Assembly: GCF_024494355.1 (NCBI RefSeq)
Contig: NZ_JAKNQY010000008.1
Coordinates: 124,001-188,000 of the forward strand
Origin: Pseudomonas sp. Q11
GTDB taxonomy: Bacteria > Pseudomonadota > Gammaproteobacteria > Pseudomonadales > Pseudomonadaceae
Reading direction: 5' to 3'
DNA: 64,000 nt
This document shows positions 11,661 to 19,969 of the stretch, piece by piece; within the stretch, counting starts at the first letter, position 1; each line of letters begins with the position of its first letter. A program made the position numbers and the translations under genes. The notes beneath the pieces are model-generated. The model was not told the DNA's origin. It was given only the letters and a program-made list of their open reading frames with translations, and did not search any database.

Positions 11661-12130
11661 GGCGCATCCGCCTGGAAGTGGCCGCTCTTGCCGCCGAGTT
11701 TCTCCAGCACCCGCACACCTTCGATGGTCATGCCCCGGTCCACCGCCTTGCACATGTCGTAAATCGTCAGCGCGGCGACGCTGGCGGCGGTGAGCGCTTC
11801 CATCTCCACCCCGGTCTGCCCCGACAGTTTGCAACGGGCAACGATGCGCACCCGGTCCTCGCCTTCGGCATTGAGCTCGACCTTGACGCTGGTGAGCATC
11901 AACGGATGGCAGAGCGGAATCAGATCACTGGTTTTTTTCGCCGCCTGAATACCGGCAATCCGCGCAACGGCGAACACATCGCCTTTGGGGTGACCGCCGC
12001 TGACGATCATCTGCAGCGTTTCGGGCAGCATGCGCACAAAGGCTTCGGCTGTGGCTTCACGGAACGTCACGGCCTTGTCGGTCACGTCGACCATGTTGGC
12101 GCGACCTTGGGAATCGAGATGAGTCAGCAC
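11657..12130 (-). CDS. moaC: Cyclic pyranopterin monophosphate synthase MoaC
   Basis: This is a 157-residue protein that converts the MoaA product into cyclic pyranopterin monophosphate. The family core is present: [14 protein letters not shown], the [13 protein letters not shown] loop, the [20 protein letters not shown] helix and the C-terminal GGKSG. I place the start at GTG 12130, giving the family-typical [17 protein letters not shown] beginning, with AGGAGT upstream. An ATG at 12154 is also in frame but would add an unusual leader. It is first in moaCDE and no moaA is in the window. Confidence 0.93.
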   Translation of the reverse strand: MLTHLDSQGRANMVDVTDKAVTFREATAEAFVRMLPETLQMIVSGGHPKGDVFAVARIAGIQAAKKTSDLIPLCHPLMLTSVKVELNAEGEDRVRIVARCKLSGQTGVEMEALTAASVAALTIYDMCKAVDRGMTIEGVRVLEKLGGKSGHFQADAP

Positions 12131-12229
12131 AGGGTTACTCCTGATCGGGAGCATCGATTGTAAACCTGTGAGTCAGATTCCGGCAGGGTTGATTGTCGCA
12201 CCTAAGAATTTGCAAACACTGCAGATCCT

Positions 12230-12320
12230 TTGTGGGAGCGAGCCTGCTCGCGAAAGCGGTGTTTCAGATAAAAATATTTGGCTGACACACCGCATTCGCG
12301 AGCAGGCTCGCTCCCACAGG
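12230..12320. repeat. REPIN between moaC and phoH-like gene
   Basis: Inverted REP arms lie at 12231-12254 and 12294-12317. The centre (AGATAAAAATATTTGGCTGACA) is nearly the same as in the REPIN at 7811-7903, so the two copies are closely related. Confidence 0.92.
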
Positions 12321-12341
12321 GTTATGTGGTGCATAGAAGAA

Positions 12342-12365
12342 CCGGGCGACCTGGTGGTCGCCCGG
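12342..12365 (-). terminator. Hairpin after the phoH-like gene
   Basis: Perfect 10-base arms (CCGGGCGACC and its complement) close a four-base loop about 11 bases past the stop. On the minus strand it is followed only by a short T-rich stretch, so it is a plausible but weak terminator. Confidence 0.65.
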
Positions 12366-12376
12366 CTTGGCTGGGG

Positions 12377-13771
12377 TTACAGATGCGATTCGGCGTATTC
12401 GGCCAGGATCGAGCGCGGCACGCCCTGCAGGGTGATGTGGACCCCATTGGGGAAGTCTTTGAAGCGTTCGGTCAGGTAGGTCAGCCCGGAACTGGTCGCG
12501 GACAGGTAAGGGGTGTCGATCTGTGCCAGGTTGCCCAGGCACACCACTTTGGAACCGGCGCCGGCACGGGTGATGATGGTTTTCATCTGGTGCGGGGTGA
12601 GGTTCTGGCACTCGTCGATCAGGATCAGGCTCTGCTGGAAGCTGCGACCGCGAATGTAGTTGAGGGATTTGAACTGCAACGGCACTTTGCTGAGGATGTA
12701 GTCAACGCTGCCATGGGTGCTTTCGTCATCCATGTGCAAGGCTTCGAGGTTGTCGGTAATGGCGCCCAGCCAAGGCTCCATTTTTTCCGCTTCGGTGCCG
12801 GGCAAAAAGCCGATTTCCTGGTCCAGGCCCTGCACGCTACGGGTGGCGATGATGCGCCGGTAGCGCTTGCTGACCATGGTCTGTTCGATGGCGGCAGCCA
12901 GGGCGAGGATGGTCTTGCCGGAACCGGCGGCGCCAGACAGGTTGACCAGATGGATATCCGGGTCGAGCAAGGCGAACAGGGCCAGGCTCTGGTAGATGTC
13001 CCGCGGTTTGAGGCCCCAGGCTTCCTGATGCAGCAGGGGTTCCTGGTGCAAATCAAGAATCAGCAGCTTGTCGACCTGGATTTCCTTGATCCAGCCGACG
13101 AAACCCTGTTCGTCGATGATGAACTCATTGATGTGCACCGCCGGCAGATTGTCGATCAACTGCACCTGGTGCCAGGTGCGACCATGGTCCTGACGGGTCT
13201 CGACCTTGCTCACCCGGTCCCAGAAGGAGCCGGTCATGGTGTGATAGCCGTTGGGCAGCAGCGACACGTCGTCGACCAGTTGGTCGGTGCTGTAGTCCTC
13301 CGCCGCGATCCCGCAGGCGCGGGCCTTGAGGCGCATGTTGATGTCTTTGGTCACCAGCACTACGGCCTGATCCTGATTGCGCGCGTGCAGGTCGATCAAC
13401 TGGTTGATGATGATGTTGTCGTTCAGGTGTTCGGGCAGCACCAGGTTGGGTTCGGTGCGTTTGCTCATCAGGATCGAGAGCAGGCCTTTGGGACCACTTT
13501 TGCCACGCTGGATCGGCACGCCCAGTTCAACGTCCTCAGGCGACGCGTCTCCCAGGGTCTTGTCGATCAGGCGGATCGCCTGCCGGCACTCGGCGGCGAC
13601 GCTGTGATGCCCGCTCTTGAGCTTGTCCAGCTCCTCGAGCACGGTCATCGGGATGGCAACATGGTGTTCTTCGAAGTTCAGGAGTGCGTTTGGATCGTGG
13701 ATCAATACGTTGGTATCGAGTACATACAGGATTGGCTGGTTGGAGAAAGGGCTACGTCCGTGGTCATCCAT
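12377..13771 (-). CDS. PIN-domain / PhoH-family ATPase
   Basis: This is a 464-residue protein in two parts. An N-terminal PIN nuclease-like domain (residues ~10-150) begins with LYVLDTNVLIHDP and contains further acidic residues. The C-terminal PhoH NTPase domain has Walker A GAAGSGKTILAL (near 280) and Walker B SLILIDECQNL. The fusion is the PhoH2/YlaK type, linked in other bacteria to RNA unwinding and degradation and often called a phosphate-starvation protein. Nothing near it shows a Pho box. It stands alone, with a hairpin downstream, and its start at 13771 is the only ATG near the PIN domain. Confidence 0.88.
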   Translation of the reverse strand: MDDHGRSPFSNQPILYVLDTNVLIHDPNALLNFEEHHVAIPMTVLEELDKLKSGHHSVAAECRQAIRLIDKTLGDASPEDVELGVPIQRGKSGPKGLLSILMSKRTEPNLVLPEHLNDNIIINQLIDLHARNQDQAVVLVTKDINMRLKARACGIAAEDYSTDQLVDDVSLLPNGYHTMTGSFWDRVSKVETRQDHGRTWHQVQLIDNLPAVHINEFIIDEQGFVGWIKEIQVDKLLILDLHQEPLLHQEAWGLKPRDIYQSLALFALLDPDIHLVNLSGAAGSGKTILALAAAIEQTMVSKRYRRIIATRSVQGLDQEIGFLPGTEAEKMEPWLGAITDNLEALHMDDESTHGSVDYILSKVPLQFKSLNYIRGRSFQQSLILIDECQNLTPHQMKTIITRAGAGSKVVCLGNLAQIDTPYLSATSSGLTYLTERFKDFPNGVHITLQGVPRSILAEYAESHL

Positions 13772-14107
13772 ACTCGGTCACCTTTTTGGGGGCCATTCGA
13801 CGCAATACCGTGACAGTGCTGCGCCTCGAGGTAGCCACCGAACTCACCCGCAAGGGCTTGAGGTGAACTGCACACAACTGGGTCTTGGAAGACGCCACCT
13901 GTGTTGCAGGTTTCGGCGGTCTGACTTCTTGATACTCCAAAACACATGACAGGAAAAAGCACTTTGACGCTTTTTTGAAGTTTATTTTTCAGAGTGACGA
14001 ATAACCCTTGGCGTTGCGCCGTCGCGCCGTTAAAGTCGGAAGTCCGGTCGTCATGAAAGCGCGCCGAATTTTCCTCCTCCCCCCGTGTTTCCGGGCCTTT
14101 GGCCAAA
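13772..14107. other. Gap between deacetylase 3' end and phoH-like 5' end
   Basis: These 336 bases are expected to contain the phoH-like promoter and the end of the deacetylase transcript. I found no gene, no strong terminator and no named repeat in them. Confidence 0.5.
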
Positions 14108-15247
14108 TCAGCGAAACGCGGCCCGACAATCTTCCCAGCCGATCCCGCTTTGCGCCGTTTGCGTAATGAGCCACGGTAGCGCCGTTTTCACTGCATCCTG
14201 CTTGACGTTGAAATTGATCACGCCGTGGCGCCACAACAGCATCAGGGTCAGTGTGCGCTGGGCGCTTTGCTCGGGTTTGAGCCGGCCGGCGCTGTCCTGG
14301 GGATCGATATCCCAGAGCGCCACTTGCAGCCCCTGGTTGCGGAAAAATGCGCCGGCATCGCCACGCCGCTGGCCCTGGGGCGGGCGGAACAGTGGCGCGT
14401 AGTTTTCCGGCAGCTTGCCCTTGACCAGATCAACACTGCGCCGCACCGAGTCCTGCCAGTCCTGCCAATGGCTGTGGGAGCGGAACTCCCAACCCTGGAC
14501 ACCGACGCATTGCCTCGAATACAAGGCCTGGAGGTTGTTGACCGAGCGCTCTGCGAGCCGCGCCTGGATGTCCTTGCCCAGCACGAAGAAGGTGCCGTTC
14601 ATGTTCGACTTACGCAGGTACTCAGTCAGCCATGGGGTGTTGTCCGGGGTGATGTTGGCAGCGCTGTCGAAGGTCAGCAGAAACAGCCGGTCGTTCAGAT
14701 CATCACCGTTGCGCTCGTAATCACCGAAACGCGCGATTTCGCTGCTGGTTTGCGGAAACAGCGCGGCCTTGCGCAACAACTCGTCCAGGTATTGAGTGTG
14801 GAAGATCCGGCTCGGCTCGGCCCACTTGATGTAATAGGAGTTTTCATCGAGCGAGAGCCTGCCCGCCTCTTCGCGCAGGGTCGCCAGGTCTTCCACCAGA
14901 AAACAGAACGAAGCATCCTGGTCGCAGCTTTGCTGGGCGAAGTTGTAGCTGCTCAGCAGTCGCTGCCACAACCGCGCGCGAAGGGTATTGATCGCCGCCA
15001 TATTGATTGTGCGTAGCCCCAGGTGCTGCTTGAGGGCGATTTCGTCCATGGCATCGGTGTCCAGCAAGACCCGGGCAAACATCAGGATCTCGGCTCGCGA
15101 GGCCACGTCGAACAAGGTCGGGCTGGTGAGCTGCTCCGGCCAGGTGCTGCGGTCCAGGGTGGCGATGTCGCTGGGCGCGGCAATGGCCGCGAAACTCAGG
15201 AGCCAGGCCGACAATAGAAGAACGATATGCAAAAGGGATGTCTCCAT
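14108..15247 (-). CDS. Secreted polysaccharide-deacetylase (NodB-fold) family protein
   Basis: This is a 379-residue protein with a signal peptide (METSLLHIVLLLSAWLLSF, cleavage near IAAPS). The C-terminal half has a NodB-type fold: LLTFDSA, SHSHWQD, FRPPQG and DIDPQDS match motifs 1-4 of carbohydrate esterase family 4. Motif 1 is LTFDSA rather than the usual TFDDG, so the base aspartate remains but the metal-binding second aspartate is replaced. Motif 5, usually a Leu-His, reads INFN. This makes metal-dependent deacetylation doubtful. The N-terminal ~170 residues are not recognised. Substrate unknown. Confidence 0.75.
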   Translation of the reverse strand: METSLLHIVLLLSAWLLSFAAIAAPSDIATLDRSTWPEQLTSPTLFDVASRAEILMFARVLLDTDAMDEIALKQHLGLRTINMAAINTLRARLWQRLLSSYNFAQQSCDQDASFCFLVEDLATLREEAGRLSLDENSYYIKWAEPSRIFHTQYLDELLRKAALFPQTSSEIARFGDYERNGDDLNDRLFLLTFDSAANITPDNTPWLTEYLRKSNMNGTFFVLGKDIQARLAERSVNNLQALYSRQCVGVQGWEFRSHSHWQDWQDSVRRSVDLVKGKLPENYAPLFRPPQGQRRGDAGAFFRNQGLQVALWDIDPQDSAGRLKPEQSAQRTLTLMLLWRHGVINFNVKQDAVKTALPWLITQTAQSGIGWEDCRAAFR

Positions 15248-15444
15248 AACGAAACCCGCGCCGCATCATAGCCGATCCTGGCGTAATACCCTTGTGATCA
15301 GAGGACTCTGTGGAGCAAGGCTTACTCCCCTCCTTCGCCACGAATGCCCGTCAATACTCGCCCATCCATCACCTATCACCCCAATAGCTGGAGTCCACCC
15401 GGACAACCCCCTAGAATCGCCGCACCTTTGAAGGAGATGATTGC

Positions 15445-16224
15445 ATGCTGATGGTGATTTCCCCCGCCAAGACCCTCGATTACGAAACTGCGCCGGCCAC
15501 TGAGCGTTTTACCCAGCCGCAATACCTGGATCATTCCCAGGAATTGATCGAGCAATTACGCGAACTCTCCCCGGCACAGATCAGCGAACTGATGCACGTT
15601 TCCGACAAGATCGGCGGCCTCAATGCCGCACGGTTCGGCAGTTGGACCCCGGCGTTCACCCCGGCCAATGCCAAGCAGGCACTGCTGGCCTTCAAGGGTG
15701 ATGTGTACACCGGTCTGGATGCGCAAAGCTTTACCGAAGCCAACTTCGATTACGCCCAGCAGCACCTGCGCATGCTCTCCGGGCTTTATGGCTTGCTGCG
15801 CCCATTGGACCTGATGCAACCCTATCGCCTGGAGATGGGCACGAAGCTGGCCAATGCCCGGGGCAAGGACCTCTATGCTTTCTGGGGCAGCCGGATCAGT
15901 GAGTGGCTGAACGAAGCGCTGGCCGACCAGGGCGACGACATACTGTTGAACCTGGCCTCCAATGAATACTTCTCGGCGGTCAAACGCAGCGCCCTCAAAG
16001 CGCGCGTCATTGATACCGAGTTCAAGGACCTGAAGAACGGCCAGTACAAAATCATCAGTTTCTACGCCAAGAAAGCCCGCGGCCTGATGAGTCGCTTTGT
16101 GATTCAGGAACGCATCAACGACCCGGCGGCGCTCAAACAGTTCGATGCCCAGGGCTACCGTTTCAATGCACCACAGTCGAGCCCGGACAAACTGGTTTTC
16201 CTGCGCGACCATGCCTCCGAATAA
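15445..16224 (+). CDS. yaaA: Peroxide stress protein YaaA (DUF328/UPF0246)
   Basis: This is a 259-residue cytosolic protein of the YaaA family, which in E. coli limits free iron and DNA damage during hydrogen peroxide stress. The start [14 protein letters not shown] and the [22 protein letters not shown] block are family hallmarks. The length is normal. AAGGAG sits eight bases before ATG 15445. It is monocistronic, with a terminator directly after the stop. No OxyR-like site was recognised. Confidence 0.93.
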   Translation: MLMVISPAKTLDYETAPATERFTQPQYLDHSQELIEQLRELSPAQISELMHVSDKIGGLNAARFGSWTPAFTPANAKQALLAFKGDVYTGLDAQSFTEANFDYAQQHLRMLSGLYGLLRPLDLMQPYRLEMGTKLANARGKDLYAFWGSRISEWLNEALADQGDDILLNLASNEYFSAVKRSALKARVIDTEFKDLKNGQYKIISFYAKKARGLMSRFVIQERINDPAALKQFDAQGYRFNAPQSSPDKLVFLRDHASE

Positions 16225-16240
16225 AGCACAACTTTCTTTT

Positions 16241-16260
16241 GCCCCCTGATTGGGGGCTTT
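16241..16260 (+). terminator. yaaA terminator
   Basis: GCCCCC and GGGGGC arms close a five-base loop, followed by TTT, 17 bases after the yaaA stop. Confidence 0.8.
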
Positions 16261-16536
16261 GATCAAACCCGAGCGCATCATCTAACTTCCCCACCCACTT
16301 CGTCAGTTCCATGACGCCAATAAATCGACCCTCCCCTGCGCTAACTTTTGTTTCACTCGACACACGTCAGTTTTTTGCGTAGTGGCACCAAATTTTTTAT
16401 TGGGTAGTGGCACAAAAACATCCACCCCTCTTAACTCCCCGTTAATAAAGGTCAATCGGGCAAGTGCCATCATGATGAGGTCAGTGCCATCTTTCATAAT
16501 ATTTCGAAAAATTTCGAAAATGGCGATGAGCGGATC

Positions 16537-16564
16537 GGAACTATGTCCAAATGCACGGCTCATA
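16537..16564 (+). promoter_or_regulatory. Candidate AlgU (sigma-22) promoter, distal
   Basis: GGAACT at 16537-16542 and TCATA at 16560-16564 are separated by 17 bases, resembling the extracytoplasmic-stress sigma factor consensus. It would give a leader of roughly 460 bases before algD. Confidence 0.4.
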
Positions 16565-16630
16565 CCACCCGTAACGATTCTCGCCGTGGTTGTACGAGAT
16601 AACTTACGCGGGACGTCGATCGAAGTAATC

Positions 16631-16648
16631 AAGTTGTCACGACAACTT
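16631..16648. promoter_or_regulatory. Perfect dyad in the algD leader
   Basis: AAGTTGTC and GACAACTT, eight bases each, flank AC. The size and symmetry suit a dimeric DNA-binding protein. Which one is unknown. Confidence 0.5.
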
Positions 16649-16912
16649 AGCGAAACGGTCGTCTCATTGGATCCACCCTATAAGGACGGGAGATAACGCA
16701 CCATTAGTATCCCCTACAAGGCCAAGGCTGCGCCCCTATAACGTGCTCACCCGAGCACACAAGCTTCTGATTTTGTGGGCTTTTTGCCAGGGATCAGAGG
16801 TGAAAGACCTTTGCACGAGCGTTCCCGAAAACGAGGACTGGCTGCATAACAGGGCAGGTCATAACAACTAGGCCACATTGCGCACAACTTGAGTGCACTT
16901 ATTTAGACACTC

Positions 16913-16943
16913 GGAACTTAGTATGCCTGCACACGGCATTGTG
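16913..16943 (+). promoter_or_regulatory. Candidate AlgU (sigma-22) promoter, proximal
   Basis: GGAACTT at 16913-16919 is a perfect -35 for the AlgU type, but the -10 (CATTG, about 17 bases on) is weak. It is flanked by inverted CACTCGGAA (16908-16916) and TTCCGAGTG (16961-16969). Confidence 0.4.
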
Positions 16944-17034
16944 GCGCCTGCATTCCACACTTCCGAGTGCACTATGACCGCTGAACACTATTAACTCCGG
17001 CCATTTAGTGGCGTGAAAAACAGAGGGAAATGCG

Positions 17035-18351
17035 ATGCGCATTAGCATATTTGGTTTGGGTTACGTCGGTGCAGTATGTGCCGGTTGCCTGTCTGCACGG
17101 GGCCATGATGTCGTTGGCGTAGATGTCGCCAAAGACAAAATCGACATGATCAACTCCGGCAAATCGCCGATCGTTGAACCCGGTCTTGGCGAGCTGTTGG
17201 CGCAAGGTATTGAAACAGGTCGCCTGCGCGGCACCACCAACTTCGCCGAAGCGATTCGGGACACTGACCTGTCGATGATTTGCGTCGGTACACCGAGTAA
17301 AAAGAACGGCGATCTGGAACTGAACTACATCGAAGCGGTGTGCCGCGAGATCGGTTTTGTCCTGCGTGACAAGACCACCCGCCACACCATCGTGGTTCGC
17401 AGTACCGTACTGCCGGGCACCGTGGCGAACGTGGTCATCCCGATCCTGGAAGACTGCTCCGGCAAGAAAGCCGGTGTCGATTTCGGCGTCGCGGTCAACC
17501 CTGAGTTCCTGCGTGAAAGCACCGCGATCAAGGACTACGACCTGCCTCCGATGACCGTCATTGGCGAGTTCGATAAAGCCTCGGGTGACGTTCTGCAATC
17601 GCTGTACGAAGAGCTCGATGCGCCGATCATCCGCAAGGACATCGCTGTCGCCGAGATGATCAAGTACACCTGCAACGTCTGGCACGCCACCAAGGTGACC
17701 TTCGCCAACGAGATCGGCAACATCGCCAAGGCTGTCGGCGTCGATGGCCGTGAAGTGATGGATGTGGTCTGCCAGGACAAGACCCTCAACCTGTCCCAGT
17801 ACTACATGCGCCCAGGCTTCGCTTTCGGTGGCTCGTGCCTGCCCAAGGACGTTCGCGCCCTGACCTACCGCGCAAGCTCGCTGGACGTGGAAGCGCCGTT
17901 GCTCAACTCGCTGATGCGCAGCAACGAATCCCAGGTGCAGAACGCCTTCGACATCGTTTCCAGCCACGACAAGCGCAAAGTCGCCCTGTTGGGCCTGAGC
18001 TTCAAGGCCGGCACCGACGACCTGCGTGAAAGCCCGTTGGTTGAGCTGGCGGAAATGCTGATCGGTAAGGGCTTCGACCTGAAAATCTACGACAGCAATG
18101 TCGAATACGCCCGCGTCCACGGTGCGAACAAGGATTACATCGAGTCGAAGATCCCTCACGTCTCGTCCTTGCTCAACTCCGATTTCGACTCGGTGATCGA
18201 TAGCTCCGACATCATCATCCTGGGCAACCGCGACGAGAAGTTCCGCGCGCTGACCGAGAACGTACCGGAAGGCAAGCAGGTCATCGACTTGGTTGGCTTC
18301 ATGTCCAAGGCCACCAACCCGAGTGGCCGGACCGAAGGCATCTGCTGGTAA
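17035..18351 (+). CDS. algD: GDP-mannose 6-dehydrogenase AlgD
   Basis: This is the committed step of alginate synthesis: NAD-dependent four-electron oxidation of GDP-mannose to GDP-mannuronate in the cytoplasm. The 438 residues match the family length. The N-terminal Rossmann motif is IFGLGYVGAVCAGCL and the catalytic cysteine lies in FGGSCLPKDVRAL (near residue 268). The C-terminal UDP/GDP-sugar-binding domain begins after ALLGLSFKAGTDDLRESP. AGAGGGA precedes ATG 17035. It is first in the alginate operon and expression is expected to be controlled from the long leader. A terminator-like hairpin follows the stop. Confidence 0.97.
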   Translation: MRISIFGLGYVGAVCAGCLSARGHDVVGVDVAKDKIDMINSGKSPIVEPGLGELLAQGIETGRLRGTTNFAEAIRDTDLSMICVGTPSKKNGDLELNYIEAVCREIGFVLRDKTTRHTIVVRSTVLPGTVANVVIPILEDCSGKKAGVDFGVAVNPEFLRESTAIKDYDLPPMTVIGEFDKASGDVLQSLYEELDAPIIRKDIAVAEMIKYTCNVWHATKVTFANEIGNIAKAVGVDGREVMDVVCQDKTLNLSQYYMRPGFAFGGSCLPKDVRALTYRASSLDVEAPLLNSLMRSNESQVQNAFDIVSSHDKRKVALLGLSFKAGTDDLRESPLVELAEMLIGKGFDLKIYDSNVEYARVHGANKDYIESKIPHVSSLLNSDFDSVIDSSDIIILGNRDEKFRALTENVPEGKQVIDLVGFMSKATNPSGRTEGICW

Positions 18352-18359
18352 GTCTGTTT

Positions 18360-18391
18360 GCCGGCCGGGGCAAGGCCCTGGCCGGCCTTTC
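18360..18391 (+). terminator. Hairpin between algD and alg8
   Basis: GCCGGCC-GGGGC pairs with GCCCTGGCCGGC around a small loop, followed by CTTTCG. It begins nine bases after the algD stop and resembles a weak intrinsic terminator or attenuator within the operon. Confidence 0.55.
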
Positions 18392-18443
18392 GCCTGCCTT
18401 AACCCATCGGGCCGCCCACAAGGCCCGCCCGAGATAGAGACGG

Positions 18444-19934
18444 ATGCAGATTATGCACAGGCTAAAGCACGGCCTGCTTCAGGCCGCCGGTTGGCTGTTT
18501 TACTTGAGTTTATTGATGGGCATCGCCATGGCGTTGCCCACGTCCACGTTCGACGCCGAATCCAAGGATTTCATTTTCCTGATCGGCGCCGTGGGCATCT
18601 GGCGTTACTCCATGGGAGCGACGCATTTCGTGCGCGGCATGATCTTTCTGTACATCGTCTACCCGCATCTGCGCCGCAAGGTACGCAAGCTGGGCAAGGC
18701 CGCGGATCCGTCCCACGTGTACCTGATGGTCACCAGCTTCCGGATCGATGCACTGACCACCGCCCAGGTCTACAGCTCGGTGATTCGCGAGGCCATCGAC
18801 TGTGGGCTGCCCACCACCGTGGTCTGCTCCATCGTGGAAATGTCCGACGAACTGCTGGTCAAGAGCCTTTGGGCCCGCATGAACCCGCCAGAGCACGTCA
18901 AGCTGGACTTCGTGCGCATTCCCGGCACCGGCAAGCGTGACGGCCTGGCCTTCGGTTTCCGCGCCATCTCCCGCCACTTGCCGGACGACCGTGCCGTGGT
19001 CGCCGTGATCGATGGCGATACCGTGCTCGCCGAAGGCGTGGTGCGCAAGACCGTACCGTGGTTCCAGCTGTTCGGTAACGTCGGCGGCCTGACCACCAAC
19101 GAGTTCTGCGAAGTGCGCGGCGGCTACATCATGAGCGAATGGCACAAACTGCGTTTCGCCCAGCGCCACATCAACATGTGCTCCATGGCCCTGTCCAAGC
19201 GTGTGCTGACCATGACCGGCCGCATGTCGGTGTTCCGCGCCACCGTGGTCACCAACCCGGACTTCATCGCTGACGTGGAAAGCGACTCGCTGCAACACTG
19301 GCGCCTTGGCCGCTTCAAGTTTCTCACCGGCGACGACAAATCGAGCTGGTTCAGCCTGATGCGCCTGGGCTACGACACGTTCTACGTACCTGATGCTGCG
19401 ATCAACACCGTCGAGCACCCACCGGAAAAAAGCTTCATCAAGGCCAGTCGCAAGCTGATGTTCCGCTGGTATGGCAACAACCTGCGGCAGAACTCCCGGG
19501 CACTGGGCCTGGGCATGAAGCGTCTGGGCCTGTTCACCTCGGTGGTGCTGTTCGACCAGCGAGTGTCGATGTGGACCTCGCTGCTGGGCCTGACCGTGGC
19601 ACTGATTGCCAGCTTCAAGTACGGCACCGCGTTCATCCTGGTGTACCTGCTGTGGATCGGCATCACCCGGTTGCTCTTGACCCTGTTGCTGTCGTGCTCC
19701 GGACACCGGATCGGTCCGGCCTACCCGGCGATTCTCTATTACAACCAGATCGTTGGGGCGCTGGTGAAGATCTACGTGTTCTTCCGCCTCGACCAACAGT
19801 CCTGGACTCGCCAGCCCACCCATCTGACCCGTGATCTCGCCAGCTTTCAACGTTGGTTCAACACTTGGTCGTCTCGGACCATGACCTTCTCCGCCGGCAG
19901 CGTTTTCGTTGCCGTGCTGCTGATGATGGTCTGA
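18444..19934 (+). CDS. alg8: Alginate polymerase Alg8 (family 2 glycosyltransferase)
   Basis: This is the 496-residue inner-membrane synthase that polymerises mannuronate from GDP-mannuronate. Two N-terminal membrane segments ([21 protein letters not shown] and a later one) are followed by the cytosolic GT2 domain, with a [10 protein letters not shown] nucleotide/metal-binding aspartate stretch, then several C-terminal helices. It needs Alg44 bound to c-di-GMP for activity. ATG 18444 gives MQIMHRL; an in-frame ATG at 18453 would give the more usual MHRL start, and I cannot decide between them from the weak AGAGA upstream. Confidence 0.95.
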   Translation: MQIMHRLKHGLLQAAGWLFYLSLLMGIAMALPTSTFDAESKDFIFLIGAVGIWRYSMGATHFVRGMIFLYIVYPHLRRKVRKLGKAADPSHVYLMVTSFRIDALTTAQVYSSVIREAIDCGLPTTVVCSIVEMSDELLVKSLWARMNPPEHVKLDFVRIPGTGKRDGLAFGFRAISRHLPDDRAVVAVIDGDTVLAEGVVRKTVPWFQLFGNVGGLTTNEFCEVRGGYIMSEWHKLRFAQRHINMCSMALSKRVLTMTGRMSVFRATVVTNPDFIADVESDSLQHWRLGRFKFLTGDDKSSWFSLMRLGYDTFYVPDAAINTVEHPPEKSFIKASRKLMFRWYGNNLRQNSRALGLGMKRLGLFTSVVLFDQRVSMWTSLLGLTVALIASFKYGTAFILVYLLWIGITRLLLTLLLSCSGHRIGPAYPAILYYNQIVGALVKIYVFFRLDQQSWTRQPTHLTRDLASFQRWFNTWSSRTMTFSAGSVFVAVLLMMV

Positions 19935-19969
19935 CCGAACTCGCCTGAATTAACTAGGAAATCGCCCCT

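Larger units (their letters stand above)
16261..17034 (+). promoter_or_regulatory. algD upstream regulatory region and leader
   Basis: This long region without genes precedes the alginate operon. Direct repeats GTAGTGGCAC lie at 16379 and 16404, and AGTGCCAT at 16463 and 16483. A perfect dyad AAGTTGTC-AC-GACAACTT is at 16631-16648. An AlgR-box-like ACGGTCGTCT is at 16655. A hairpin (16743-16758) lies upstream of a T-rich stretch. The palindrome AGTGCACT occurs at 16892 and 16966. Two GGAACT promoter candidates are listed separately. Base composition is visibly more AT-rich than the genes. In P. aeruginosa the equivalent region binds AlgR, AmrZ and AlgB; assigning them here is inference. Confidence 0.6.

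Noticed and set aside
12131..12230. Molybdenum-cofactor riboswitch ahead of moaC
   Set aside because: Only about 100 bases separate moaC from the REPIN and I could not draw the conserved Moco-element fold.
12278..13813. A 511-codon plus-strand frame across the phoH-like gene
   Set aside because: The opposite strand has PIN and Walker motifs; this frame starts within REPIN sequence and shows no domain.
16303..16696. Two overlapping ~105-residue frames, one per strand, in the algD leader
   Set aside because: Both need GTG or TTG starts without ribosome-binding sites and show no family resemblance; the region is better explained as regulatory DNA.
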